Shown here: positions 49,701 through 61,410 of the stretch, in pieces
Layout: each line of letters starts with the position of its first letter
Position numbering within the stretch: position 1 is the first letter of the stretch
Source: Taxawa tesnikishii (nom. ined.)
Taxonomy: Eukaryota; Ascomycota; Dothideomycetes; Dothideales
Direction of reading: 5' to 3'
DNA length: 64,000 nt
Assembly (NCBI GenBank): GCA_030247885.1
Contig: JAPDRO010000008.1
Coordinates: 1,178,001 to 1,242,000, forward strand
Made by a program: the position numbers and the translations under genes
Notes under the pieces: model-generated
What the model was told of the DNA's origin: nothing
The model's input: the letters and a program-made list of their open reading frames with translations, nothing else
Databases searched by the model: none

Positions 49701-50832
49701 CCTGGGCCTCTAACACGCATCTCATCATCGCCGGCAACATTACCGTCGGCGGCAACGCAACCACCATGGCCACCTACGATGCCAGAGCCCAAACCTTTAC
49801 CGAGTTTACCGGCGCTTCCGACCTTCCGGGTCCCGTCTCCGCTCTTGTCGTTGCAAACTCCGCCTACGACCAGTTCTGGGTCGCCGGCACGGCTACCAAT
49901 AACAACACCGCGTACCTTGAGAAATACGATGGAAAGAACTGGATACCTGTTTCCGGTCTCGGCGCCGCGACTTCGATTCGGGGACTGCAGGTGCTTTCGT
50001 TGACGGCTAACCACGCCGCTAGCACGCTCGTTGACCGCGACGAGGTTCTGCTTATCACAGGCGTTATCGACGTGCCCAACTTCGGCAATGCGAGCGCGGT
50101 CCTCTTCAATGGCACGACGTTCCAACCGTTCTTGCTCACCGGCACCGCGAGCAATGGACAGGGAGTGTGAGTAGGATGTTTGTCGAGAGGCCGGGGAACT
50201 TTATGACGAGGAATGGTGAGTCTCCAACTTTTCTTTCTGTTTGTTTGTGATGTGATGTGATGTGCCGTGCGCTACTCTGCCCTGCTCCGCCTGTCTTGGA
50301 AATAAATCGATCGACGATCTCCGCCTTTTGATTGATGGACGAGGTTTTGAGGGGAACCATTCCTGCGATGGTTCAGCGATTCGCCCATGAAATCCGTCGA
50401 CAGCAACCAAAGGGAAGAGAGATGGAGAAAAGGCTAGCGTCGCTTAGGTGGAGTGCGGCTGCACGACCGGCCTTCTACTTTGTCTTCGCACATCATCCAT
50501 CGTCTTTTCCTCTTCCACCACCGTTCTCGACACGCAACTGCCACCCTTGATGTTTCGAGGATTATTCTTATGCATTCTTATCCCTAACACACCATCTAGC
50601 ACACCACCTCGCCCGCGGCTTCGTCGTCCTCATCGGCCTCGCCATCGCCCTCGCCCTCATCTTTCTCCTCGTCGTCGCCGGCATCCTGCTCGAGCGCTAC
50701 CGCCGCAAACGCGAGGGCTACGTCCCCGTCGAGAACTCGCTCCGCCCCGACCAGCGCGCTAATATCGGTCGCATCCCGCCCGAACATTTGTTCGGGACGC
50801 TGGAGAAGGAGAGGGCGCCGCCGAAGATCTAA
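46782..50832 (+). CDS. RAX2: RAX2-like cortical landmark protein
   Basis: Large single-pass membrane protein that marks polarity or septation sites; about 1,220 residues. The signal peptide is MGRSTQLLSSGTLAAAILSG. The ectodomain has repeated beta-propeller-like units (GGVEAQGIALWNPNT, VYVGGSFTGANSTNAIAW, TMLYMGGNFTN, DVYVGGSFSNAG) and many N-glycosylation sites. The transmembrane helix (FVVLIGLAIALALIFLLVVA) and a short basic cytoplasmic tail ending KERAPPKI are in the last exon. A 384-nt intron (50216-50599) precedes that exon. The frame breaks twice, each fixed by one more G: at GGGG 47118-47121 (SLAGVVVG to GNFTSLGG) and at GGG 50161-50163 (before VSRMFVERPGNFMTRN). Likely assembly deletions. 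Confidence 0.88.
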
Positions 50833-51333
50833 ATGCTACCGAGTGGGACTTGGGATAGGTTGAATGGCTCATGGCAGCGTGGCGTTTCTTGGGCGGGGCC
50901 GGTCAATAATACCCTCTGTATATCGTGTTTTCATCTGTTGGATGTATATGGGGGGTTCTGGTGTTTATCTAAATGTGGAGTCGATTCTTGGGGTGTGCAT
51001 AGCATCATCATGCCGGCCGGGGCGGATAGCGCGCTCGCTGCTCGTGTCCCTGGATGAGCCGGTCAGTTAATGTGTATGGAAGGAAAGTCTCTTTTGTTGA
51101 TCATTGATCCGTTGAAGCTTCGCATAGTGGTAGTATATCAGGCCGTCTATCGAATTTTTGAAAGGGTAACGTTGCACCTTGAGGGAAACCGGGCCATCGA
51201 GAGACGTATGTGTATGCTCATTGTTCGATTTAAAGAATCTAAAGGGTATAGCATGATTCATGAAAACCAAACTCATCGAAAGACACATTCCAAGCAAGCC
51301 AGCAGAGTCACGTGAAGCCACGTCCAGGACCAC
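50833..51333. other. Intergenic, convergent 3' region
   Basis: Between RAX2 (+) and RIO1 (-). No feature seen. Confidence 0.5.
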
Positions 51334-53087
51334 TCACTTCTTTCCCCTGCCAGTGGTGTTGATGAGCCTCTTTTTCATGTGCTTGGGCATCTTCTCCTTC
51401 CTCTTCTCGCGCTTCTCCTCCTTGACCTGCTGCTTATGCGCCTTCTTGGCATCCTTGTCCTCAAAGCGCTTTCCCTGGGTCTCTCGTCGCCCGATCGCCG
51501 TTCCCTTGGCTCGTCTCCGGACTCATCCATGTCAGTCTCCGTGGCCTCGACATCATCTTCGTCGTCCTCGTCGGCGCCTGTTGTGGAGAGCTCCACGCCG
51601 CCGTCGGGGGCGACTTTGTCAGCCAGCAAGGCGCGGTAAACCAGGTCGTCGCCCTCGCCTCTGCCGATCTTGTCGGCGTCGCGCTCGATGTCGTAAACCT
51701 GCTCCAGCGTTTGCGGTATGTACTGCTGACGGAAGACCTCGTTGTCGACTTCCTCGTCCTCTTTCCCGCCCTGCGCCCTGGCTTCGTACATCTTGGCGAC
51801 GGTCTCCGCCATCTGGCTCTCCTCGACGCCGGCGTCTGGCGCGATGACGAAGCCGAACACGTTGCGCAGGGACAAGCAGTCGACGCCCTTGCGGGAGAAG
51901 AAATCGGTCACGTTCTTGATGTCCATGCGCAGGAACTCGAGCGAGCGCGGGTGGTCGTGCTCCACGCTCTGACTCACGTCGATGACCCAGAGCTTGTTCT
52001 CGTGGTATAACAAGTTGTACTCGCTCAGATCGGCGTGCACGAGATTGCAGGTCTGGTACATGGTGCGCATGTACCCGATCAGCTGCACGTACAGCTCCTT
52101 CCACTTGTCCGCGAGCTCCTCCTCCGAGCGGTCCGTGAACTCGACGTCGCGCAACCGGGGCGCGGGCCAGCCCTTGCGGTTGCCCAGGAAGCTCATGACC
52201 ATGACGTGCTGGCGCAAGTAGACGGGTTCGGGACACGGTATCCCGGCCGTGTGCAACCGACGTAGGTTCCTGAACTCCTTTTCCGCCCATACTTTCACCA
52301 TCGCGCGGTTGTCGCTCTTGTTGTATCCCTTGCGGAAGCGGAATTCGCCCGTGACGTACTTGTCCCGGTCCTTGAAGACTAGAATGCTGGTCTTGTATAC
52401 CTTGATCGCCCTGTGTAGCGGCGCGGCGGCCGCTCCAGGCTCGTCTGCGCCCTGTGGGATCGTAATGGCGTGGTAGACGTTCGCTTCTTTGCCAGTGGAT
52501 AGCACGCCGTTGATCTCGGATACGATGTCCCTGTTCAAGAGCTGCAGCAGGATCATGCGCGTGCGTGGATCCAGAACCTGCTCGCTCGTAGCCCGATCGC
52601 TCTTGTCCCTATCGCCGCCTCTTTCGCCCTTGCCACCAAAACCGGACTCCAGGTCGTTGAGCCTGAGCTTCGACGCATGTTGGGAGAGACTCCGTATCTG
52701 ATCGTCCACGTTTGCGCGCGTGTTCGCCGTAGGCTTGTGGCCGGCTGGGTTGGTCTTGGGCTTCTCAGCGCCGGGTAGGGAGGGGTCGTTCAGTCTCTTC
52801 TGGCGATTGTAGGCCTTGGTGTAGTCGGAAGGATTGGATGAGTTGATTTCAGAGTCGGAGATGTCATCCTCTGAGTCGTCGAAAAGATCGTGGTAGTCTT
52901 CCTCCTCGAGAGCGCCGTGGATGTACTGACTGTTGTCGGCCGTCTCGCTCTGGCCTTGGAGGTTGTAGGTGTTGTTCGCAGACGGCTCGTAACCTCTGTT
53001 CTGGGTGAAGGTGTGGGCGGGAGCAAGGCCGGCTGCTGGATCCGAGCCGGAGGGGTGTAGATTGCTGAAGCCGTGGATGTTCGACAT
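51334..53087 (-). CDS. RIO1: Atypical protein kinase RIO1
   Basis: ATPase/kinase for the final maturation of the 40S subunit (20S to 18S rRNA). Single exon, about 585 residues from the ATG at 53087 (MSNIHGFSNLHPSG). An acidic region (LFDDSEDDISDSE) precedes the RIO domain. The ATP-binding loop is STGKEANVYHA, the catalytic loop LVHADLSEYNLLYH and the metal-binding motif LWVIDVSQSVEHDHP, all intact. The C-terminus as read runs into Arg-rich sequence ending at 51375. The family-typical basic tail (KRFEDKDAKKAHKQQ ... RLINTTGRGKK, stop at 51334-51336) is in another frame. The shift fits one missing base at CCC 51490-51492. The catalytic core is unaffected. Confidence 0.93.
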
Positions 53088-53320
53088 GGCGGTTGCAGGA
53101 GGTTTCTTTTTCTCGTGCGACAGCTGTGAAGATCCAACAGTCACCGATGGAGGGAATAAGTGACCAGGACCGACTACTTGTGTCCCCACCTGGTTGCTGT
53201 GTTCGGTGGAGTGGCGGTGATTTTTCTTCGTGTTTCCATTTCCATTCCCATTTCCGTTTCCATATCCAGATTTTTATGACTCGTGCATGACTCTAGCGAG
53301 GTACAGTAGCGTACGACGTT

Positions 53321-53376
53321 CATTGCACGGTCCACTTCCACACGAGACTCTGGGGAAGTGAGTGGACCGTGCAATG
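53321..53376. repeat. Perfect 16-bp inverted repeat with 24-nt spacer
   Basis: The left arm CATTGCACGGTCCACT (53321-53336) is the exact reverse complement of the right arm AGTGGACCGTGCAATG (53361-53376). It could form a hairpin in RNA or a cruciform in DNA. Pairing stops at the next base outside the arms. Confidence 0.95.
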
Positions 53377-53449
53377 TGGTCGGCGTCAGTTCACCACGGT
53401 CCACCCCGTCCTGCATAACACGTGCATGTATCCCACTCCCGCTCCCACT

Positions 53450-53527
53450 CCCATTCCCATTCCCATTCCCATTCCCATTCCCATTCCCATTCCCATTCCC
53501 ATTCCCATTCCCATTCCCATTCCCATT
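53450..53527. repeat. CCCATT hexanucleotide microsatellite
   Basis: About 12-13 near-perfect copies of CCCATT, preceded by degenerate copies (CCCACT, CCCGCT). Located about 100 bases upstream of the + strand gene start. Confidence 0.95.
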
Positions 53528-53623
53528 TCCACCGCCTCTCCCTGTCACACACACACACACCCCTCTACTAGACACCCCCTCCCGCCGCTGTAATCTGCCA
53601 TCGTGTACGTTCATAGCTTCACA

Positions 53624-55233
53624 ATGGCTGTGTGGCTGCCCAGGGGCCTCTGTGCCTTCTGCAAGCATCAGGCTCCTCTCCCATTCCGAACCTCCATCAC
53701 GCAACCGCCGCTCAAGAAGCTCCACACCAGCTCGCACTCACCGCCAGCCGACAAAGACGCTCTCGCAATCGAACACGACCTCCCTTCACTGAGGGAGCTG
53801 CAAAAGCTGGAAGGAGATGGACCGGTGCTGTCACCACAGCTCAGCCGGCATCAGCTGGAGCTGGAGTCCTCTGTAGACCTGGTTCGGGAAGCGCTCTTGA
53901 ACGACTTTAGCCGCCGGTACAACAACAACGAGATGAGGTTGTCTGTTCAGAGGGCCTTGGCGGAGACACCCATTCAACTCTCGGAGAAAGCCGTGCCTGT
54001 GCCTATGGAGACACCGCTGGCAAAGGTATCTCGGACCACTAGTGCACCACGGCCTGAGAGTGCAGCATCCGCCTCGCATCCACCCCACCCTTTCCCACTG
54101 AACGGCCAACCTCTTCCCCTCGATGCTTTCCGTGAGAACATGGCAACAGCTTTCGGCCAGAAAGGCATCCGGAGGATCCTGCGTGAACAGCTCCTCCGTT
54201 GTCAATGGCCGGAGGAGATACTTCGCGTGGCTGCCGTAGCCATGAAAAAGAAGGAGACAGCCAAAGAATTCGCACATATGCACCAATCCATAAGGCGCGC
54301 CCTGTATCGTATACGCAATAATGTCTCTGATCCAAAGGTACTTTCCACACTTAACGTCATTATTGTTCGACTCTCTGTCGAAAACTTGCCTGTGGACGGA
54401 TCGCTGTTCATCTTGGGTTTAAAATTCGCCGCCCGCTCACGCAGTCTTCAGAGTATGAAGCGCTACCTGAAGTACATGCGCGACCGGAACTTGACCATAA
54501 GCAGAAGTATCTTTCGTGCCATTATAGCAAAATTCAGCGTCGGTTCCCGCGGACTCGGCGAGATCAGGAACGGGCGCTGGACACGACAAGACCTCTTGCA
54601 GGTGCTTCTCGGCTTCGACGGCACGCCACCAGGGAAGCCCACCATCTCGGAGTCTGGCTGGATCGGGCAGAGTGGCAGTACCTGCACGGCTGGGTGACGG
54701 TTCTGGCACGGTGCAGGGCTGTTGACGAGGTATGGAAAGAATGGGAACTGTGGCGCGTCAGTGAAACCAGGCGCCGGGACAGGAGATTGCAGAGCATGAA
54801 CCCGTTCCTGACGGCTAAAATAAGAGGCGACAATTGGTTTATTGAGCAGATGTGTCACGCTGGCGATACCGCACGCGCTTGGATCATGCTCAAAGAGAGC
54901 GGCATTCCCTTCAACAAGCTCAGACCCTACGTTAGGGAGATGTTACTCGACGGAGCGGATGGCGCTACTGTTTGGGATAAGCATATTGCTGCGGAGTCGC
55001 AGGAGAAGCTTTCTCAGGACATCGAAAAGATCGAACAGGCGCTGGGCGTCATGTGGATCAGCCAAGGTGATAACGGCGAGGGCTACCATGTCACCAAGGG
55101 AGTTTTGGAAGAAACGCTGGAGAATTTGGCAAGCCCGGAGTTTGCGCTGAAGCCTATGCATGGCTTTCCCTGGGATGCTAGCGAGGCGGGTGAGTCGAAG
55201 AGCTTGTGGAATGTCGTGCGGATGGTATACTGA
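53624..55233 (+). CDS. Mitochondrial-type helical protein, conserved hypothetical
   Basis: No firm family call. The N-terminus (MAVWLPRGLCAFCKHQAPL, with Arg/Lys and few acids, then SITQPPLKKLHTSSHS) looks like a mitochondrial presequence. The rest is helical and resembles fungal PPR-like organelle RNA factors: FILGLKFAARSRSLQSMKRYL, YMRDRNLTISRSIFRAIIAK, AVDEVWKEWELWR, HAGDTARAWIMLKESGIPFN. Such proteins stabilise or activate single mitochondrial mRNAs; that role is inference. The frame breaks near 54638-54640 (CCC). One more C links PGKP to HHLGVWLDRAEWQYLHGW and the C-terminal part ending at 55233. An alternative frame after 55200 (KSSTRKKLKTK) may be the true end, extending to about 55363. 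Confidence 0.7.
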
Positions 55234-57871
55234 TCTGGAGAAACAGAGCGCAGTCGGGAGCAGGAAATCCAGCACGCGGAAGAAGTTGAAGACTAAATGG
55301 CGTGACACAAGTATTGATGGGTCTTCCCGACTACTGCATCGTCAAGTTACGGCGCCCTTCTGAACACGACCAGCACCATGGTCAGCCGCACGCTTTACGA
55401 TTAACGACCTTACAAAGGCGATCAATGAACCCGATTCGACGATCGTTGGTCATTCTCCGCGCATGAACGACGGCCATTAAACTACTGTCGTCGCATCAGA
55501 TCCATCAACGTAAGTCGTCCAACTCATACCACCAAGCCTTTCCTATCATACGACACAATGAAGAAGACTAAAGAGGTCCACCGGTAGCAGCGGCCATGTG
55601 CTGCGTTCCTACTCCTGTCTTCGAGAGGCAGCCAACCGCCATGTCGCTGCTGCTACCAGAGCCGTGGTCCCCGAATCGTCCATTTCCTTCCCTGGTCTCC
55701 AGGGAGAATGGCCTGCATGACGATCAAAGAGAGCACTGAGCAACTTCTCGCCGAGACTAGCTTGAAGAGTGTGTGACTTGGACGGATGCTGAAACAATGC
55801 GCGTATAGGGTCATCGCTTTAGCCTACTCAGAAAGGTTCGGGTTTGAATTGATCATGAGCAACTGCATATCGATGTTACTTCCGTTGCTTGCGACCATCT
55901 TAACCGACAGGATGGATGATCCGTGAGTTTCTTTAATACTATACGAGGTACTTGTCCTACTTGGCCCGGCTATCTTTCGGTCCGATGAGCCAATCTTATC
56001 TCCCCCGCCCTCTCTCACCTCCCAACAATGCATCTTTTCCATCCATTTGACAAATCACACTGAAACGTTCTGAATATGGGTGTCGGCAACTTCTCCCGGA
56101 CTCAGGTTTGTCTCGGCTCCGATGTTTCAACTGGATATGTACGAACGAGGACTCGGTTTTCACTATCGTTGTTTCGCTCGTTCCTTGCACAGCCTCGGTT
56201 TGGAATCTCACTCATCGTCAGCAGCACCAGGCCGCAGGAACTCCTTGCTTCCCGCGGCGCCCGCACCCGTAGGCTTCCCCTGTCTATCTGAAACCGCTTA
56301 TGACTTGGCGGTGCCTGCAGGTGCGACGCGTGGCCCGGGGCCCCTTCTTCCACTGCACCTTGTCCGACTCGCCCTGTCGCCGGTCCTGCAGACTCCTGGA
56401 TCATTGTAGATAAGTTTCATGGCAACGCGGGGATCTCCCTTGGCCCTTGGCACAGATCCGCACTAAGTCACGAGGTAATCGATATCGTACCCCACACATC
56501 CGCTTTGTCTTATCTGCCTTGTCCCCTTGGCGCTTGTCTCGCCAGGACGCGGCCCGACCTACACTTCCATCTTACCTCAACAGGCGCATGTGCCGCTCCA
56601 AAGCCGGATGCGCCACCCCGAGACACTGTCAATGCAGTCAGCCTACAGATATCCTCACCCGTTCATCTGTCACCGCTTGCCGACAAAGCGATCTCCGCCT
56701 GGACCGAAAGCGCCGAGAGCTCAGCCCCTGCTTGGCAGATTTCAAGCTTATACAACGAATCATGATTCTGCACCTGGAGAACCGGCTGGCTTGCGAACTC
56801 CGGAACATGCTCCTGCACTGCCCGGCGAAGAGGATCTCCGTGCCCATCTCCACACATCCGACAGTCAGCTTCCCAGTCTGTGATGGGTTGCAACGACCCT
56901 AGAGATCGCGTCACTGATGCTGACAACAACCCGGGCGAGTTCTCTTCCAGGAAGATGTCATTGCACTCCCTCTCTAGGACGTCGCTTTGGTCCGCATTGT
57001 TGTCTTGGTCACCATCTTGGCCCCACCGAGCCTTTCCCTGGTCTGTCTTGTTGCACAGATCTGAACGGTCTCTTTTGACCTTCCATTGGAGAACACTCTT
57101 GCTGATATGGGAAAAGCCGACCTCCAGTCTCGTTGCACGTTCCGTTGCTTGCCAGGTACTAGCCAGGATTCCAGTGGACATTTTGCTTGAATGCATATTC
57201 TAGGACGCTTTCATTCATGCACCCGTTGAAAGAGTCAACGCAGCATCGCGTCACACGTATCGCCTACCGCTGTCCTGTATGCATCCTTCCAGGGTAAGCA
57301 GCGTATCTTTCGCCCGGAGAATAGCAGGGTACAGAACACACGATGCCTAGTAGCGCTTGCTGATCAGATCCCATCCCGCATGCCATCAATGCCATCAATA
57401 CGAGACCTCGTATGAGCATTACGTGGAAACATTGGGATACTTGGTGAGAACGCCGAGATGCAGATCTCGGGTTGGTGTCTTGGCCCACATGTGATAACTT
57501 CACATGGAGTGGTTCCATATCCAGGGCGCACAATTTTGAAACGCACCTGGCTGCAAGGCCTCCCTTGCAATCCAACGGGAAACAAGAGGTATGGGCTTCG
57601 ACTGTGGGGAGCCGTTGATGCGTTGTGCGATACACTTGTGTGAGGAGCAAACCAATGGTGTCGTGGATGGTGCCCGAGATCAAGGTATGATATTACGCGT
57701 TCGCAGGCCGCACTGATCGTTCGGCAAGACAGGTGTATCTCATTGAATATAAAAGCTCCGTTGTCGTCGCATTAGGTCCACAGTGAATTGGAAGCACACT
57801 TTTCATCCTTTCCGTTGCTTGTCTCCTCTCTTGTCCGGTTGCTCACCCCTCAAAACCTGAAACCGTTCGAA
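55234..57871. other. 2.6-kb intergenic region
   Basis: No supported gene. A 177-codon frame at 56663-57196 (-) was considered and rejected (see rejected list). Confidence 0.4.
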
Positions 57872-59572
57872 ATGGAAGCCAAACCTGTTGGGTCCTATCC
57901 CAAAACTGGAATTGATGTCTTGGTTGTCGGCACTGGACTCGCGGGTCTGACAGCGGCCATCGAGTGCACGCGGAAGGGCCACAATGTCCGTGTGCTGGAA
58001 AGGAATCCAACTGTCACCACCGCAGGTAAGCCTTGGATCACACCAAGAGCGAGAAACTGGGGATGACCGGTAACATCCGTGATAGGAGACATGTATTTCA
58101 TGGGACTCAGTGCGACCAAATTCTTCAAGCATTGGCCGGAGATGAAAGCCGAATATGAGGCCATCTCTCTCCACAACGCTTGGATCGAAACAAGAAAGCA
58201 TGACGGCGAATTGATGATCAAGGCCTCCAAGGTATCGGACCGACTACGTGCCCAAGGATTAGATCCTGGAACTCCACCTGGTTCTTTCCAGATGAGACCG
58301 CTCATCTACAGAATGTTTTTACGGCAAGTGGAGAGGCTTGGGATTCCAATTGAGTACTGTCGACGCGTTGTGGAATACCTGGAGGAGGCCGAGAAGGGAG
58401 TAGTTGTGACGGATGACGGGCAGCGGTACGAAGCGGACCTTGTTATTGCTGCTGATGGGGTCGGCTCGAAGTCGCAAAAACTGGTTGGTGGACAGGTCAG
58501 GGCTCAGTCCTCCGGTAAAGCGATGTGGCGCGCGGCATTTCCCAAACAACACATCGAAGGTAACCCTGAAGTCAAAGCCTTCTTTGACTTGGTCGATGGG
58601 AAGGACCCGATCGTGAGAACCTTCTTGGGGCAAGTATCAGTCCGAGCGTATCCTTAATGCTTGAATGGCGCTCTAATTCCTGCGCAGCCCTCAGACATAT
58701 GCGCTTACTCTGTCACGCGATGACACGATTGTCTGGATCATCAACCATGATGTGAGTGTCCTTCATCAGGCCACAACTGCTCATTGAGCCACGGATACGG
58801 TGCTGAACGTAAGCCTAGGTCAGCGGAAGCGAGGCAGAATCCTGGAACAACACCGTCGAAGCAGATGAGGTCCTCAAGGGGATGGACGGTGTCATAGGAC
58901 CTACAGGATGGGCACCCATATTCAGGGAGCTGGTCAGATGCACCCCTCCAGGAACCATCATCAACTATCAGTTGCTCTGGAGGAACCCACAGCCGAGCTG
59001 GACATCCCCAGCCGCACGCGTCGTACAGATTGGCGATTGTGCCCATTCTTTCCTTCCCTCGTCCGGCAATGGCGCAACTCAAGCAATTGAGGATGCGATC
59101 TCTCTCGCTTCGTGTCTCCAGATCGGAGGCAAGGAGAACGTTCCTCAGTCAGTACACGCGCACGTGAGTCTTCGGTAAGCGAACCACTATTCTCAGCTAT
59201 CCGTCTCGTGAACGTGCCTGCTGATCCCCTGCTCACCACAGATTCGTCCGCAACGCCTGCGCCCAGAAACTGGGCTTTGCGAATGCCGAACTGCTCCAGG
59301 ACACCAAGTGGGAAAAGGTCAAGCTCGATCCTCGCAGGGCTCAACCGCGCTTGCCTAAGTGGGTCTGGAGCCATGACCCCGAGGCATACGCGTACGAGAA
59401 TTACGATAAGATTGTGGAGAGCAACGAGAAGGGCGTCAGGCTGGAAGATGATGAGAGGATTCCTCCCAACTATCCCCAGGGATACAAGTATGAGCCTTGG
59501 GATATTGTGCAGATTATGGATGACCTCAAGGAGGGAAAGAGTGTCGAGCTTAGCCCGGGAGATTGGTCGTAG
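57872..59572 (+). CDS. FAD-dependent monooxygenase (salicylate-hydroxylase-like)
   Basis: Group A flavoprotein hydroxylase of aromatic or secondary-metabolite substrates. Exons 57872-58025, 58086-58629, 58688-58751, 58819-59174 and 59242-59572 join in phase (482 residues). The FAD-binding motif is VLVVGTGLAGLTAAIE, the DG motif DLVIAADGVGSKSQKL, and the ribose-binding GD motif QIGDCAHSFLPSSGNGATQA. All are intact. Intron 2 (58630-58687) has a GC donor in a strong context (GG|GCAAGT...GCGCAG). The GT alternative 7 bases downstream breaks the frame and the conserved FLG-PQTYAL junction. It is the first of two such monooxygenases in this end of the window. Substrate unknown. Confidence 0.9.
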
Positions 59573-60308
59573 GGTTTTGGCAATCGAAGAGTTCCGTCTG
59601 TGAGCCAGTGTTCGAGAGTGAATGGCCTTTTTACTTTCGGTCAGGAGTTGGCTTCCCACTAGATTCTCGCGTTTCCAAGTAACTTCCAATCATGCTTCGT
59701 GCCCGAAACACCCCCACTTGTGTCTCTCTGTGAGCGACGACAAGATCGGGTACGGAATTGTCTTGCACTGCATATCAGTAGGATTATCTACCGGGATCGG
59801 ATTCGGGATCGACTTTGCTCTGCTCGGGCCGCCGAGCCGAACTTGCCGTACCTCAGTTCTACCTTCCGTCTCATCTGCCTTTGGTCCTCGGTTTCTCTTC
59901 ATCCGCCGCTCTTAAGACGCATATCTCTGACCGATAGACGTGGGAACTTCTGTCGTGGGCGCTAAGGACGGATTTGGCTCTGACGGTTCGAGCGCATCTA
60001 CGCGAGCGCTAGCATTGTTTCTATGGTCTTTTCCTGCGTAGCCCTCGACTGAGTACTAGGGCGCTCGAAGGCTATGGCTAGCTAGTTGCTTTTGACCTAT
60101 ACATCAATTGAGCTTATATCGGAAGAGTTTATATAGTATAAAATGTGGGGTACTTAATGTTCCCCGCGCATTGGCAATACTTGGACGGTATCGGATACTT
60201 CCATTTTCGTACTGTATAGTGCGGTCATACTAGACACGAACCGAAGCTAGCTTTTCGCACCCGCCTACCAAACTCTCCACGTCTTCTCGAGGAAGGGTAT
60301 CTTAAGAT
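59573..60308. other. Intergenic region containing one copy of a flanking repeat
   Basis: AT-rich around 60105-60170. It includes repeat copy 1 (60041-60102). No gene supported. Confidence 0.5.
60041..60102 (+). repeat. Diverged direct repeat, copy 1
   Basis: About 62 bases (core GAGTACTAGG..CTCGAAGGCT, then TTTTGACCTATAC) matching 61411-61471 at roughly 72 percent by hand alignment with one gap. Over half of the differences are transitions. The two copies lie on either side of the kinase-like gene. Confidence 0.7.
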
Positions 60309-61368
60309 ATGGACAACACCCGCTGCATCGTCTTGAGCGGCAAGCTCGGCGAAAACTCCTCTAATCTTACAATCGTCCGCGGGCCCATGACATTCATCAT
60401 CTCATTCAGCCACGCCCATATCCAAAACACCCGTTTCGGCACCGCCTACTTGGCTGCAAGGAAAACACCGATCTCGGACGCAACCTACAAAGACCCTATT
60501 GACCTCATCAAAGCGCAATGCCTACCTCTCATGCAAAGGTTAGCTCCGCAGACGACAATCGTAGGTCTGACGATAGAACAGCTTTGCAGATCTCCTACCT
60601 ATCGTGTCGAGCTCGTGGGTCGAGAGGGGAGAATGAGGCGCATGCAGCACTCCATGAGATGGTTGATTATACGCCTTCGTATGATATCGTTCCTATGCCG
60701 ACAAAAGAACTCCCGAAGATATGCAAAGACATCCCACACATCCACGCCTCGAACCTGACCATCGCGCCCACTTCCGAGGACTGGTACGTCCAAGGTGCCG
60801 TCAACCTGTCCAACTCTGGCGACAGTATCGCGTATCTCAAACCACGGTCCATTGAGCGAGCTTTCGAGCGGGAGATCTCGATCCTAGCTCAAATCAAAGC
60901 ATCCGGTTTACCTAGCCCCGGCGTCAGAGTACCAGGGTTACTGGGCATTGTTGTAACCGGTGAGGAAGGCGAGGAAGTGGTGGGTATGCTGATAACACTT
61001 GTCCCCTCCTCGTCCTCCGAGAACAACCATCTCCTGAGTCCCGCCTCCTGGTCCCTCACCAGCCTCCATACCAAGTGGGAAAACCAGGTTAGGAGAACAG
61101 TACAAGCGTTGCATCAGCATGGGATTATATGGGGGATGTGAATCCGTGTAACGTGGTCATTGACAAGAATATGGATGCGTGGGTGATCGATTTTGGAGGG
61201 CTGAATAATCCTGAGTTTGTGGATGATGAGCTAATGGAGACGAGGGAGGGGGACTGGCAGGGGGTGGGGAGGTTGTTTGGAAAGTGGTTGCCGGAGAGAG
61301 TAGGGAAGGAAGATGGGACGGCTAGGGTTGATGGGCAAGACATGAAGGGAGATTGTTCAACGAAGTAG
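60309..61368 (+). CDS. Fungal kinase-like protein (HGxxWGD type)
   Basis: Single exon, about 350 residues across frames. The C-terminal part has a protein-kinase/APH-like catalytic core: RAFEREISILAQIKASG, HQHGIIWG then DVNPCNVVIDKN (catalytic loop H-G-x2-W-G-D-x4-N), then WVIDFGGLNNPEF (metal-binding DFG-like). This matches a large, poorly characterised Pezizomycotina kinase-like family with N-terminal variable regions. The frame breaks twice, each at a G run one base short: GGGG 60626-60629 (VELVGREG to ENEAHAALHEM) and GGGGG 61131-61135 (IIWG to DVNPCN). As the catalytic Asp and Asn are both preserved across the break, assembly deletion is favoured over decay. It is flanked by direct repeats. 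Substrate unknown. Confidence 0.75.
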
Positions 61369-61410
61369 GGAGATGTTGAATACTTGGTTTTGTGTATCTT
61401 GCAATTGCGG

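Larger units (their letters stand above)
53088..53623. promoter_or_regulatory. Divergent promoter of RIO1 and the mitochondrial-type gene, with repeats
   Basis: 536 bases between divergent start codons. It contains an interrupted TTTCCA run (about 53226-53268), a perfect inverted repeat (53321-53376) and a CCCATT hexanucleotide array (53450-53527), each described separately. Confidence 0.55.

Noticed and set aside
53358-53792. Open frames with Pro-Ile/Pro-Phe or Gly-Asn repeats
   Set aside because: Produced by the CCCATT microsatellite read in several frames.
56663-57196. 177-codon open frame on the minus strand with a helix-turn-helix-like start
   Set aside because: Some helical character, but no recognisable family, no supporting exons nearby and no conserved motif; too weak to call.
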